Assembly (NCBI GenBank): GCA_024231375.1
Contig: JAAEQP010001079.1
Coordinates: 1 to 25,594 of the forward strand
Reading direction: 5' to 3'
Length of the DNA stretch: 25,594 nucleotides
Origin: a bacterium
Lineage (GTDB): Bacteria > Hydrogenedentota > Hydrogenedentia > Hydrogenedentiales > SLHB01
Shown: positions 1 to 8,128 of the stretch, one piece after another
Layout: each line of letters starts with the position of its first letter
Position numbering within the stretch: position 1 is the stretch's first letter
Position numbers and translations under genes: made by a program
Notes under the pieces: model-generated
Databases searched by the model: none
What the model was told of the DNA's origin: nothing
The model's input: the letters and a program-made list of their open reading frames with translations, nothing else

Positions 1-1
1 C

Positions 2-1294
2 CTGGCGCAGCAGGGCGCGGACCGATTTCCGCTTGCAAGAGGGTTGCGGACCGCGTGGTTGTGGTACCGGTGGCACGTGGCCGCCGGGGTTCTGATCGTG
101 GCGTGGCTTGCGATGGTGAATCGGGTGATGGCCCAGCCCGAGAGCGGCGAGTCATCCTCCCGATCCACCGTCTTGATGCTGCTCTGCCTGACACTCTTCG
201 TCATGGCTTTCCCCGTGGCCATAGCGGGCGTGCGAGGCGGATGGGCCAGCATCTCGGAGGCCTACACCCGGGCGCCTGTGGAGTACATCGGCGACATCGG
301 CAAAGGGGGCACGATCCGGGGGCTGTTTCGGGAGTACCTGGCGATGCACGGCGATCTGTCGCTTCATTCCAAAGTGCATCCCCCAGGGCCCGTGGCCATT
401 CTATGGCTCCTGTCGTATGTGGTCGGACGTGGCCCGCTGGCCCTTTCCCTGGCCACCGCTGCGGTCGCTGCACTAGCCGTCGTTCCACTCTACCTGTGGG
501 GCCGCGACTTGGCGGGACGTCGCGTCGGCATCACGTGTGTGTCCCTGTACGCCCTGATGCCGTCCATCGTTCTGTTCACCGCCACCAGCGCGGACATCCT
601 GTTCATGCCGTTCTCAATCACGACGTTGTGGCTATTCGACCGTGCCCTACGGCGCGGCTCGTGGGCCTATGCCGTGTCGGCGGGTGTCTGCTACGGCTTG
701 CTTGGCCTGTTGTCGTTCAACCTGCTCACCTTGGGCGCGTACTTCGCCTTTGCCGGGCTGTTGCACGTGCGCACGCCCGGCGGTTTGGCCCGCGTGGTCC
801 GAACGGCCGCGACGATGGTCGCGGCCTTCTGCACGGTCCATGGTGTTGTCTACGCGTGGTCGGGGTTCGACATTGTGGCCTGCTTCCACGCGAGCAAGGC
901 CCAATTCGACCTGGACCAGATCCACGTGACGGTCGTGGAGGGCCGGTGGCCGGCCTGGACGTGGAAGATCGTGAACCCGGCCTGCTGGTTCTACTTCGCA
1001 GGCATTCCCATCTCGCTGCTCTTCATCCGGCGTCTCGCGAAGCCTCAAGGCGACACGAAGCCGTTGTTCATCGTGTTCGCCCTGACGTTCCTGGCGATCA
1101 ACCTACTCTACCTGGCCCGGGGTGAAGGCGAGCGGTCGGCCATGTATGTCCTTCCCTTCGTGGTTCTTCCCGCGGCGCACCGGCTCGACGAACTGGTTCG
1201 CCGGCAAGGATCGGCCCGTCCCCTGGTGGCAACGTTGGCGAGTCTCGGCTTCCTGTGCTGGCTGACGGAACTGCATTTCGACACCTACTGGTAG
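2..1294 (+). CDS. GT39/ArnT-like membrane glycosyltransferase, 5' end outside window
   Basis: The reading frame is open from base 2 with no stop, so the gene very likely begins before the window. TTG at 44 is the first start-like codon inside it but has no convincing ribosome site. The visible 430 residues are dominated by hydrophobic segments (about eight to ten). A loop carries a His-Pro-Pro-Gly-Pro motif around bases 376-390, followed by another membrane helix. This is the arrangement seen in GT39/PMT_2 and ArnT-like enzymes, which move sugars from polyprenyl-phosphate donors on the outer face of the inner membrane. The acidic first-loop motif typical of these enzymes would lie upstream and is not visible, so the donor and acceptor cannot be named. 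The C-terminus is a soluble tail ending at TAG 1292-1294. The family assignment rests on topology plus the HPPGP loop. Another polytopic glycosyltransferase family is the main alternative. Confidence 0.7.
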   Translation: MAQQGADRFPLARGLRTAWLWYRWHVAAGVLIVAWLAMVNRVMAQPESGESSSRSTVLMLLCLTLFVMAFPVAIAGVRGGWASISEAYTRAPVEYIGDIGKGGTIRGLFREYLAMHGDLSLHSKVHPPGPVAILWLLSYVVGRGPLALSLATAAVAALAVVPLYLWGRDLAGRRVGITCVSLYALMPSIVLFTATSADILFMPFSITTLWLFDRALRRGSWAYAVSAGVCYGLLGLLSFNLLTLGAYFAFAGLLHVRTPGGLARVVRTAATMVAAFCTVHGVVYAWSGFDIVACFHASKAQFDLDQIHVTVVEGRWPAWTWKIVNPACWFYFAGIPISLLFIRRLAKPQGDTKPLFIVFALTFLAINLLYLARGEGERSAMYVLPFVVLPAAHRLDELVRRQGSARPLVATLASLGFLCWLTELHFDTYW

Positions 1295-1313
1295 GTCGGC
1301 GCGGGTTCGTTTC

Positions 1314-1343
1314 CTAACAAGTCGCCCACAATTGGTGTACAAT
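1314..1343 (+). promoter_or_regulatory. Candidate sigma-70 promoter for the zinc-ribbon repeat protein
   Basis: A TACAAT -10-like box at 1338-1343 lies 18 bp after CTAACA (1314-1319), a 4/6 match to the -35 consensus. The expected transcript would have a leader of roughly 45-50 nt before ATG 1398. This was found by eye only. Confidence 0.4.
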
Positions 1344-1397
1344 GTGCTCCAGGGTGGTCTGAAGGGTGATCGGGTTTGGGGAAAGGGGGGCCTTCCC

Positions 1398-2369
1398 ATG
1401 GCGCAGCAGTCCAAAATCGTGACGTGCAGCCGTTGCGGACTCAAGATGGCGATTCCGCCGCAATACGCCAACACACCGGGCAAGTGCGGCAAGTGCGGGG
1501 CGATGGTCAATCAACAGACACAACAACAGACCCCGCAAGCGCCACAACAGCCAGCACCCCAGCAGGCGCAACCCGCGGCAGGAGGAGCGGCGAACCCCAT
1601 CGATGACCTGTTGGGGGGAGCGCCGGTGTCGCTTGGCAGCTCCATTCTGGATAGTGATGGGGGATTGCCTGCCCTGAACCTGCCGGACAGCGACGGCGGT
1701 CTGCCCACGCAGAACCTGTTGGACAGCGATGGGGGATTGCCTGCCCTGAACCTGCCGGACAGCGACGGGGGGCTGCCCACGCAGAACCTGCTGGACAGTG
1801 ATGGCGGATTGCCAACCCAGAACATCCTCGGCGACCTTCCTGCCGTCACCGGAACACCAACGGCACCCGCCGCGCCGCAAGCAAAGGCAGCACCCGAAGC
1901 CGGCGAGAAGGAAGCCCGCCCGCCCATCTTCACGAAAGACCTTGTTGTGGAGTTTCTGATCTCCGCGTCCATCTGGTCCATCTTGAGCGGACTCGCCGTC
2001 ACGCTCATGATGGCGGGGTTCCTGTTGATCGTGACACGCAGCCACACCGTCACCGGCGAACAGATGCGGGACGCTACGATATCCACCGCCCTCATCAGCG
2101 GCGTCGACATTGGCGTGTTAGCCGGGCTCTTGATCGGCGTCATCTGGGGTATCGTGAAGACATGGGAACCGAAGCTCATCACGGCGCTCTTCCTTGGGGC
2201 ACCGATCGGGCTGGGGCTTTCCGCGGCGTGGCATACGATCGAAGTCATGCTGATCGCCGACTCTGACCTGACCCTGTTCCAGATGTGCGGGATCGGCACA
2301 GGCGCCGGGGTATTCTTCGCCGTGGCCAGCGACCGGCTTCGCGATTGGCTGGAAGGGGACGAGTACTGA
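1398..2369 (+). CDS. Zinc-ribbon protein with 12-residue tandem repeats and C-terminal membrane domain
   Basis: A protein of 323 aa. ATG 1398 was chosen because a G-rich Shine-Dalgarno-like stretch (GGGGAAAGGGGGG) precedes it and the zinc ribbon starts right after it; an in-frame start at 1332 would overlap the promoter-like box. Residues 10-33 form a CxxC...CxxC ribbon (C10, C13, C30, C33). Residues 37-58 are a Gln/Pro-rich linker. Residues 85-144 are five 12-residue repeats with core DSDGGLP. About three or four hydrophobic helices follow from about 180 to 305, and the tail is acidic. The ribbon and repeats are presumably cytoplasmic, with the C-terminus anchoring them to the membrane. Function is unknown. 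The ribbon has the same Cys spacing as the kinase at 8129-9805, which suggests a shared adaptor module. Repeat number may vary between strains. Confidence 0.85.
   Translation: MAQQSKIVTCSRCGLKMAIPPQYANTPGKCGKCGAMVNQQTQQQTPQAPQQPAPQQAQPAAGGAANPIDDLLGGAPVSLGSSILDSDGGLPALNLPDSDGGLPTQNLLDSDGGLPALNLPDSDGGLPTQNLLDSDGGLPTQNILGDLPAVTGTPTAPAAPQAKAAPEAGEKEARPPIFTKDLVVEFLISASIWSILSGLAVTLMMAGFLLIVTRSHTVTGEQMRDATISTALISGVDIGVLAGLLIGVIWGIVKTWEPKLITALFLGAPIGLGLSAAWHTIEVMLIADSDLTLFQMCGIGTGAGVFFAVASDRLRDWLEGDEY
1650..1829 (+). repeat. Five-unit 36-bp coding tandem repeat
   Basis: Five in-frame 36-bp units begin at 1650, 1686, 1722, 1758 and 1794. They alternate between two versions ending ALNLP (units 1 and 3) and TQNLL (units 2 and 4), with unit 5 ending TQNIL. 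The pattern points to duplication of a 72-bp double unit plus one extra copy. Units 1 and 3 are nearly identical at the DNA level. Confidence 0.95.
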
Positions 2370-2408
2370 GCGCGCCCGCACGGTTGCACTCCGTTGACCG
2401 CATAAACC

Positions 2409-2442
2409 ACCGCCCCCCAAGCCGAGATGGCCGGGGGGCGGT
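2409..2442. terminator. Bidirectional intrinsic terminator between convergent genes
   Basis: A perfect 10-bp stem, ACCGCCCCCC (2409-2418) with GGGGGGCGGT (2433-2442), encloses a 14-nt loop. The plus strand continues TTTCATGTT and the minus strand continues GGTTTATG, so there is a short T-tract on both sides. It sits midway between the stops of the zinc-ribbon protein (2369) and the GH95 gene (2465). Confidence 0.85.
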
Positions 2443-2464
2443 TTCATGTTAATCCGAGTGGCTA

Positions 2465-5383
2465 CTACGGCGCGACGGTCAGAGTGTAGATGCCGCCGGC
2501 GATTGTGTCGAACCGCGTTACGCCGCCGCTGCTCTGGCTCGGGACTTCGACGCCGTCCCGCGCAATCTCCAAGGGCACGGCGCAACGGACGGCACATAAC
2601 CCACCCAGCGCACTCGCGACGGAGGCGGCAGTGAGCGCGCCGTCCTTCCAGGCCATGTCCACCTCGAACCCGCCGCGGGCACGGAGGCCGTTTACGCTGC
2701 CTGTGGCCCATGCCTCGGGCAACGCCGGCAGAAGATGAACCGCGCCCGCGTGGCTTTGGATCAGCATCTCGGCGATGCCTGCGGTGGCGCCGAAATTGCC
2801 GTCAATCTGGAACGGCGGATGGGTGTCAAACAGATTGGCTAACGTGGATTTTGCCAGCAACGCCTGCACGTTTTTGTAGGCTTCGTCTCCTTCCTCCAGA
2901 CGCGCCCAGAAGTTGATGACCCAGGCCCGGCTCCAGCCGGTGTGGCCACCGCCGTGACTCAACCGGTATTCCAACGACTTGCGTAGCGCCGCGGCCAGTT
3001 CAGGCGTTTCGCGCAACGTGATTTCGTCGCCGGGATGCATGCCCCAGAAGTGCGACATGTGTCGATGACCGGGCTCGGGCTCGTCATAATCTTCAATCCA
3101 TTCCTGGAGCCGCCCATCCTTCGGGCTGATCTGGAGCGGCGCGAGCCGGTCGAGGGCATCCTGCAACTGGGTGCGCAGGTCCGGGTCCGCATCAAGAACA
3201 GCCGCCGCATCGATGGTGTTCTCGAAGAGGTCGCGCACGATCATGAGGTCGATGGTGGCGGCGTAGGTGAACATGGACCTCGTGCCATCGGCCTTTCTGA
3301 AGGAATTCTCGGGGGAGTGGGACGGGTTGGTGACCAAGTGGCCGTCGGGACCTTCCACGAGGAAATCCAGCATGAACAGGGCCGCGCCCTTCATGAGGGG
3401 GTACGCCTGATCGGCGAGGAACGCCTTGTCCCCGTTGAAGAGGTAGTGCTCGTACGGATGCTGCGCCAGCCATCCCGCGCCGATCAGCGACACGCCCCAT
3501 ACGCCATCGGCCGGGGTCGTGAATCCAAAGATGTCGCTGAGATGATGCACGATCCATCCGCGGCATCCGTAATGCACTTGGGCTGTGCGCGTGCCGGACG
3601 GCACGAGGAGGTCTTCCATATAGTCAAAGAGCGGCACGTGGCATTCGGCCAGGTTTGTGGTCTCCGCGAGCCAGTAGTTCATCTGCAGGTTGATGTTGGT
3701 GTGGTAATCGCTGTTCCACGGGGCGCTGAGGTGTTCGTTCCACACGCCCTGAAGGTTCGCGGGTAAGCATCCGGGCCGCGACGACCCCATGAGCAGATAT
3801 CGACCATACTGGAAGTACAGACCCACCAGATCGGGGTCCGACGATCCTAGCTTCACGGCCTCCAGACGCGCGTTGGTCGGCATGTCCGGATTGGGACTCG
3901 CGCCCAGGTCGATGGCCACACGGTCAAACAGCGCCTTGTGATCGGCCACGTGCGCGGCCAGCAGATCGTCGTAGGATTTGGCCGACCCGGCCATGTTGGC
4001 CCGGCACGCCGCTTCGGGATCGCAATCCCCGAAACTCGTAGCCCCGGCAATTCGCAGCACCACGGCGTCTGCACCGTCCACCGTCAGCACACCGTCCGCG
4101 GACGAAACCGTGCCGCCTTGGGCATCGGCCTGCACGTGGCACTCGAAGCGCATCCCCACGTTCTCATTGGTTTCGTGATGGGACCGGTTGATCTGGCCGC
4201 GCAGGACGATGCCGCTCGCGCCGTCGCTCAAGCACTTGGCGTCAATCTCGCGGGCAACGGTCGCGCTGAACGACACGGCACCCGGCTTATCGCCCGCCAC
4301 GCGGACCACGATGACCTGGTCCGGCGCGCTCGCGAACACCTGGCGCGTGAAGCGCACGCCGTTGGCCTTGTACGTCACTTCGGCGATGCCCGTCTCCAGG
4401 TCCAGGGAACGGCGGTATTCGGCTACTTCGTCGGGCGCGGCATGGGTGATCAGCAGATCGCCCAGGGATTGGTACGATCGGATGTTCATGGGACGGCCCA
4501 TCATCTTCTCGCCGGCGAGGTCGGCGGCTTCGTTGTTCTTACCTTCGAACAGCAGCCGCCGCACTTCGGGCAACGCTTCCAACGCTTCGGGGCTGGTGGT
4601 GTCGCGTTCGTACCCGTCCCACAGGCTTTCCTCATTCAATTGGATACGGTCCGGCTTGAATCCGCCGAACACCATCACGCCCATGCGGCCGTTGCCGACC
4701 GGTAAGGCGTCGGTCCACTCGGTAGCGGGTCTGCGGTACCAGAGCACGCGCTTGCCCTCGGGCGTCTTCGCCTTGTCGTCAAACGCGACGCCCTCCGCCC
4801 CCGGGATGCACTCGAACTGTTTGTTGAACGCTTCCGCCATCTTGCGGCCCTTTCTGCTATTGGGTTTCACCGGCCACTGCGCCCACGCCAGGTCGTCGCC
4901 GGTGCGGAACTGCCATTGTCCATTCAGGGGGATAGACCCTGCGCTGCACCGCAACGCGTGACCGGCGCCAACGATGCCGCCGTCGCCTGTTCCGTCGCAC
5001 ACCCGCACGGCGATAAGGTTCCAGCCACCGGCGCGCACATGCCGGGTCCCGACGCCGTAGCGTCGAGGCGAACCGGAGTCCCCCTGGTAGTTGGGCGGCA
5101 TGGATCCCCGGTCGCCGACCTTCGCGCCATTGAAGAAGACTTCGTCCGCGTCGTCGATGGTGCCGAGATGAAGGCGCAATTGCTTGCCCTTCCATTCCTC
5201 CGGGACCCGCACGAAACACCGGTACCACGCCATGCCGTTGTACCCCTGATACGCTTCGTTGCGTTCCCACGCGCCCGGCACGTAGATCGAATCCCAAGCG
5301 TCCGAATCGTCCGCAGCCTGCGCGCTCCACGCCAAGACCAGCATGGCGCACACGGCCAACATCAGAATTGCCATGCGTTTCAT
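2465..5383 (-). CDS. Secreted GH95 alpha-L-fucosidase with N-terminal sugar-binding domain
   Basis: A protein of 972 aa. ATG at 5383 is preceded by GGGGGA and followed at once by a signal peptide (Lys/Arg, hydrophobic core, AQA at about 21-23), so the enzyme is exported. Residues about 25-170 resemble a GH2-type beta-sandwich sugar-binding domain. The rest matches GH95 enzymes, which hydrolyse alpha-1,2-linked L-fucose, or in some members alpha-L-galactose, by inversion. Residues aligning with the catalytic set of the Bifidobacterium enzyme are present: N563 and N565 in a [10 protein letters not shown] motif, E692 in HSPEN, and D861 in QIDGNFG. An active enzyme is therefore expected. The N-terminal fusion makes it longer than a typical GH95 of 750-800 aa. 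It stands alone on its strand and ends against the terminator at 2409-2442. GH95 assignment is secure; substrate is inferred. Confidence 0.93.
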   Translation of the reverse strand: MKRMAILMLAVCAMLVLAWSAQAADDSDAWDSIYVPGAWERNEAYQGYNGMAWYRCFVRVPEEWKGKQLRLHLGTIDDADEVFFNGAKVGDRGSMPPNYQGDSGSPRRYGVGTRHVRAGGWNLIAVRVCDGTGDGGIVGAGHALRCSAGSIPLNGQWQFRTGDDLAWAQWPVKPNSRKGRKMAEAFNKQFECIPGAEGVAFDDKAKTPEGKRVLWYRRPATEWTDALPVGNGRMGVMVFGGFKPDRIQLNEESLWDGYERDTTSPEALEALPEVRRLLFEGKNNEAADLAGEKMMGRPMNIRSYQSLGDLLITHAAPDEVAEYRRSLDLETGIAEVTYKANGVRFTRQVFASAPDQVIVVRVAGDKPGAVSFSATVAREIDAKCLSDGASGIVLRGQINRSHHETNENVGMRFECHVQADAQGGTVSSADGVLTVDGADAVVLRIAGATSFGDCDPEAACRANMAGSAKSYDDLLAAHVADHKALFDRVAIDLGASPNPDMPTNARLEAVKLGSSDPDLVGLYFQYGRYLLMGSSRPGCLPANLQGVWNEHLSAPWNSDYHTNINLQMNYWLAETTNLAECHVPLFDYMEDLLVPSGTRTAQVHYGCRGWIVHHLSDIFGFTTPADGVWGVSLIGAGWLAQHPYEHYLFNGDKAFLADQAYPLMKGAALFMLDFLVEGPDGHLVTNPSHSPENSFRKADGTRSMFTYAATIDLMIVRDLFENTIDAAAVLDADPDLRTQLQDALDRLAPLQISPKDGRLQEWIEDYDEPEPGHRHMSHFWGMHPGDEITLRETPELAAALRKSLEYRLSHGGGHTGWSRAWVINFWARLEEGDEAYKNVQALLAKSTLANLFDTHPPFQIDGNFGATAGIAEMLIQSHAGAVHLLPALPEAWATGSVNGLRARGGFEVDMAWKDGALTAASVASALGGLCAVRCAVPLEIARDGVEVPSQSSGGVTRFDTIAGGIYTLTVAP

Positions 5384-5485
5384 CGTTCGTCCCCCACCGT
5401 TCAAGACCTCATGTCGCCATTGACAGCCGTCTCGCGCCACCATACGCCCGCCTTCCCGACGTGTTCAACCCGGCCGTTCGGAGTC

Positions 5486-5501
5486 GAACCCGTCCGGGTT
5501 C
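5486..5501. repeat. Palindrome GAACCCG-TC-CGGGTTC
   Basis: Perfect 7-bp inverted arms are separated by 2 bp, about 100 bp upstream of the GH95 start. It could be an operator for that gene or part of the dispersed-repeat mosaic. The two-base spacing makes an RNA hairpin strained, which slightly favours a protein-binding site. Confidence 0.45.
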
Positions 5502-5559
5502 ATGTGGGGCAACGGGATGGTCCGGAGTGGGGGGCATGGAAACCTGTCGGTCGTGGGAT

Positions 5560-5583
5560 GTGGCTCGGTCGGAGACCGGCCAC
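5560..5583. repeat. Strong imperfect hairpin in the repeat mosaic
   Basis: GTGGC, a bulged T, CGGTC, loop GGA, GACCG and GCCAC form ten base pairs with one bulge. No T-tract follows on either strand, so a terminator role is not indicated. It looks like a REP-type extragenic element. Confidence 0.5.
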
Positions 5584-5786
5584 AACGTAGCGTTCGAATA
5601 GGACGCCTCCGACGGGTCGGAACATATCGGCACACGGATTCTCTGCGTTCCTCTGCGTGCTTTGCGGCTCTGCGTTTAGGTTGGCCCACTGTCATTCCCA
5701 GTGCAGCGTCTCGCATGCCAGGGCAGTCGCGGAGGCAAGAGAGCCCTCGGCTTCGCTCGGGACGACTGGAAGGGGAGGCTTCCGCG

Positions 5787-5818
5787 CGTCATCTTGAACG
5801 AAGTGAAAGATCTCGTTC
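5787..5818. repeat. Dispersed 32-bp repeat, copy 1
   Basis: This segment matches 25562-25593 at 30 of 32 positions (T/C at one site, A/G at another). It holds a short ATC(C/T)T...A(A/G)GAT inverted pair. Its intergenic position and recurrence about 20 kb away indicate a genome-wide interspersed element. Confidence 0.8.
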
Positions 5819-6039
5819 TCCCAGCGACCAAAGATCCCGGGCCCCGGACGAGTCCTCCGTGCCCTATCTCCCCATCGCCAACAATCTCCACATCTCCTTC
5901 TTCCAGATCTTCTCCGCGCCCGCTCGCCGCGCCCCTTCCCTCCCTTGCCGGGATTTGGTAGCATGGCGGAAACCCTATGGCCGCGCCTGCACGGCGTGCC
6001 TCGGGTGGGTGGGACGTGCTAAACAGAGGAGCTATCGCT

Positions 6040-7014
6040 ATGCGCAGTGCGGCACTTCTAACGGTGATGTGTACGATGACCGCTTTCTCGCTGGCGGCGG
6101 AGGTAACCATGGAAAAGACACCTTATGGCGGCTGGGACAATTGCATCAAGCTGAGCAACGGCGAGATGGATCTCGTCGTGACGACGGACGTGGGACCACG
6201 CGTCATCCGGTGCGGGTTCGCGGGCGGACAGAACCTGTTCAAGGAATTCGACGATCAGATGGGCAAGACGGGCGGCGACAGTTGGAACATCTTCGGCGGC
6301 CACCGGCTGTGGCATGCGCCGGAAGCCGCGCCGCGCACGTATGCGCCGGACAACGAGCCGGTGGAGTACGAATGGAACGGCGGCACGTTGCGCATCACCC
6401 AGCCGACCGAGGCGTCGACGGGCATCCAGAAGCAGGTGGAAATCACGTTGGACCCGAAAGCCAACAAGGTGACGCTGGTGCATCGCCTCGTTAACCGAAA
6501 CCTGTGGGATGTGAAACTTGCGCCGTGGGCGTTGACCGTGATGACGTCGGGCGGCCGATGCATCATTCCCCAGGAACCGTTCATTGCGCATACGGAGAAG
6601 CTGTTGCCGGCGCGTCCGATGGTTCTGTGGGGCTACACGGACATGCAGGACCCCCGGTGGACGTGGGGCACGAAGTACATTCAGTTGCAGCAGGACCCGA
6701 AGGCCACCACGCCGCAGAAGGTCGGTGTGCGCGATTCGCTCGGATGGGCCGCCTACGCGGTCAATGGCGAGGTGTTCCTGAAGAAGTTCGACAACGACCC
6801 GGACGCCGAATACGTGGACCACGGCTGCAACTTCGAGACCTTCACGAACGGAGACATTCTCGAGGTGGAGAGCGTCGGACCTTTGACCATGCTTGACGCG
6901 GACGGCGGTTCGGTCGAACATGTCGAACAGTGGTACCTGTTCAAGGCCGATATCGGCACGACCGACGACGCGATTGACAGCTCGCTGCTGCCCCTCGTGA
7001 AGTCGGCCAAGTAG
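6040..7014 (+). CDS. Secreted mutarotase-like (DUF4380-type) protein
   Basis: A protein of 324 aa. ATG 6040 follows AGAGGAG with 8-9 bp spacing and opens a signal peptide (hydrophobic to about residue 17, then SLAAE). The mature part is beta-rich. It has the opening pattern 'NG..DLVVTTDVGPRVI', a GGHRLWHAPE motif (H88, W91, H92, E95) and repeated Trp/Gly turns. This resembles the galactose-mutarotase or aldose-epimerase beta-sandwich fold, and the motif recalls DUF4380 proteins common in Planctomycetota-type genomes. A sugar-binding or epimerising role outside the cytoplasm is inferred; the exact reaction is unknown. The canonical catalytic His/Glu pair of GalM could not be assigned confidently. 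The downstream EEP gene is co-directional after 105 bp. Confidence 0.75.
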   Translation: MRSAALLTVMCTMTAFSLAAEVTMEKTPYGGWDNCIKLSNGEMDLVVTTDVGPRVIRCGFAGGQNLFKEFDDQMGKTGGDSWNIFGGHRLWHAPEAAPRTYAPDNEPVEYEWNGGTLRITQPTEASTGIQKQVEITLDPKANKVTLVHRLVNRNLWDVKLAPWALTVMTSGGRCIIPQEPFIAHTEKLLPARPMVLWGYTDMQDPRWTWGTKYIQLQQDPKATTPQKVGVRDSLGWAAYAVNGEVFLKKFDNDPDAEYVDHGCNFETFTNGDILEVESVGPLTMLDADGGSVEHVEQWYLFKADIGTTDDAIDSSLLPLVKSAK

Positions 7015-7119
7015 CGAATCAGGCCGGGCGGACGAGCCATCGGCACGCGTACAACAGACCGTAGGACCTTTCTGCCTTCGTGGCAGACGTGCGGATGCTG
7101 TGCGGCCGCCCTCTTCGGA

Positions 7120-8019
7120 ATGTGGCTCGTGGGCCAAGTGGTACAAGACCGCACTTGGCTCACGGGCCTTTTCTTCTACCTGCCGTCCCCCTTGGTGGCG
7201 GCGGGCCTTCTTCTGTTCGCCGTGCTTCTGTGGTACGCGGCACGGCGGTTGGGCCGCATCCGCTATCTGGCGTTGCTCGTCGCCGCGTCGGCTGTCGCGC
7301 CGGCACTCGCAACGGTCTTCGTCGACCACCAGTGGACCGCGCCCCCCGTCACCGCGACTCGCGAGCAGCACTCCATCCGCGTGGTCCATTGGAACATCTG
7401 GTACGGGCGTCTCGGCTGGAAACGGGTTCTGGAAGACCTCATCACGGTTGACGCCGACTTGGTGATGCTGTCCGAGGTCCTGCCCGAAGCCGACCTCGAC
7501 CGGTTGGCGGCGGTGTTCGACCCGCCCTACACCGCCCATCGAGCCGGCAATATGGTGATTCTCGCGCGCGGGAACATGACGCCGCCTCGACGTCTCGGAA
7601 CCAAACCCGCCCGGGTCTACGAGGTGGACTGGGATGTCGAATCCGCGGAGACCACGCTTCGCCTGTTCATGGTGGATGTGCCGAGTAACCCGTTGGTGAA
7701 ACGCGTTCCGGCCCTTGCGGATGTGGCCCGCTTCATGGAAGAACGCCATCCGGACCTGGTCCTCGGCGACTTCAACACACCCCGCCGGTCGCGGGGGTTG
7801 GCGCATCTGCCCGCCGGGTACGTCCACGCCTACGAAGCCGCCGGGCGCGGATGGTCCTACACCTGGCCGTGCCCTCTACCCATGCTTTCCATCGACCAGT
7901 GCATCCTTGGACCGCGCCTGGTGCCGGTGTCGTATGAACTCCGCACCCTCAGCGCCAGCGACCACCGCATGCAGGTCGCCGATGTCGTCATAGCTGGGGA
8001 GACGCCCGAAGGCGGATGA
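7120..8019 (+). CDS. Membrane-anchored EEP-fold (YafD-like) phosphatase/nuclease
   Basis: A protein of 299 aa. Two hydrophobic helices (about residues 1-45 and 48-65) precede an endonuclease/exonuclease/phosphatase domain. The metal and catalytic residues of the superfamily are visible: N92 in HWNIWYG, E119 in VMLSEV, D217 and N219 in GDFN, and D281-H282 in SDHR. The layout resembles YafD-like membrane EEP proteins. The substrate could be nucleic acid or a phospho-lipid/sugar and cannot be told from sequence. ATG 7120 has no obvious Shine-Dalgarno site. The frame is open back to the upstream stop at 7014, and CTG at 7072 is preceded by AGGA at 5-bp spacing, so a longer N-terminus is possible. 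Confidence 0.8.
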   Translation: MWLVGQVVQDRTWLTGLFFYLPSPLVAAGLLLFAVLLWYAARRLGRIRYLALLVAASAVAPALATVFVDHQWTAPPVTATREQHSIRVVHWNIWYGRLGWKRVLEDLITVDADLVMLSEVLPEADLDRLAAVFDPPYTAHRAGNMVILARGNMTPPRRLGTKPARVYEVDWDVESAETTLRLFMVDVPSNPLVKRVPALADVARFMEERHPDLVLGDFNTPRRSRGLAHLPAGYVHAYEAAGRGWSYTWPCPLPMLSIDQCILGPRLVPVSYELRTLSASDHRMQVADVVIAGETPEGG

Positions 8020-8033
8020 ATCCCGCCCGTCTT

Positions 8034-8063
8034 TTGTAAGAATCCGCAACTCCGTGGTACGAT
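8034..8063 (+). promoter_or_regulatory. Candidate sigma-70 promoter for the FGE-tailed kinase
   Basis: TTGTAA (8034-8039, 4/6) and GGTACGAT (8056-8063, TACGAT as -10) are separated by 18 bp. They lie directly after the EEP gene stop and about 65 bp before ATG 8129. Visual match only. Confidence 0.4.
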
Positions 8064-8128
8064 TGGTTCGGTGCCCTTGGAGTCCCAATGGCATATGCGC
8101 TGCATACATTCATAAGGTCCCCGTTCTC

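Larger units (their letters stand above)
5384..6039. other. 656-bp gene-free region with repeat-like segments
   Basis: No convincing gene lies here. The open frames are Arg/Ser/Pro-rich, lack ribosome sites and read through inverted repeats. The stretch contains a GAACCCG/CGGGTTC palindrome (5486-5501), a strong hairpin (5560-5583), a low-complexity CTCTGCG-rich run (about 5640-5680), and a 32-bp segment (5787-5818) that recurs at the window's right end. Promoters of the divergent flanking genes must also lie here. A TAGCAT box preceded by GG (5957-5964) is 75 bp before the downstream start at 6040. Confidence 0.7.

Noticed and set aside
1650..1829. CRISPR-like repeat array
   Set aside because: Units are contiguous without spacers, in frame, and inside a coding gene; no cas gene is present.
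1511..2410. 299-codon open frame on the minus strand across the 36-bp repeat
   Set aside because: Mirror of the repeat-containing plus-strand gene; the plus strand has the ribosome site and the CxxC ribbon.
5478..5501. tRNA-like T-arm on the minus strand (GGGTTCGACTCC)
   Set aside because: The flanking stem does not pair and no acceptor, D or anticodon arm could be built around it.
5502..6494. 330-codon open frame through the intergenic repeats
   Set aside because: It crosses hairpins and dispersed repeats, has low-complexity Arg/Ser composition, and overlaps a better gene starting at 6040.
6058..7827. 589-codon open frame on the minus strand
   Set aside because: It is antisense to two well-supported plus-strand genes with signal peptide and catalytic motifs. 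Its product is His/Arg-rich without recognisable domains, as expected from GC-rich third-position bias.
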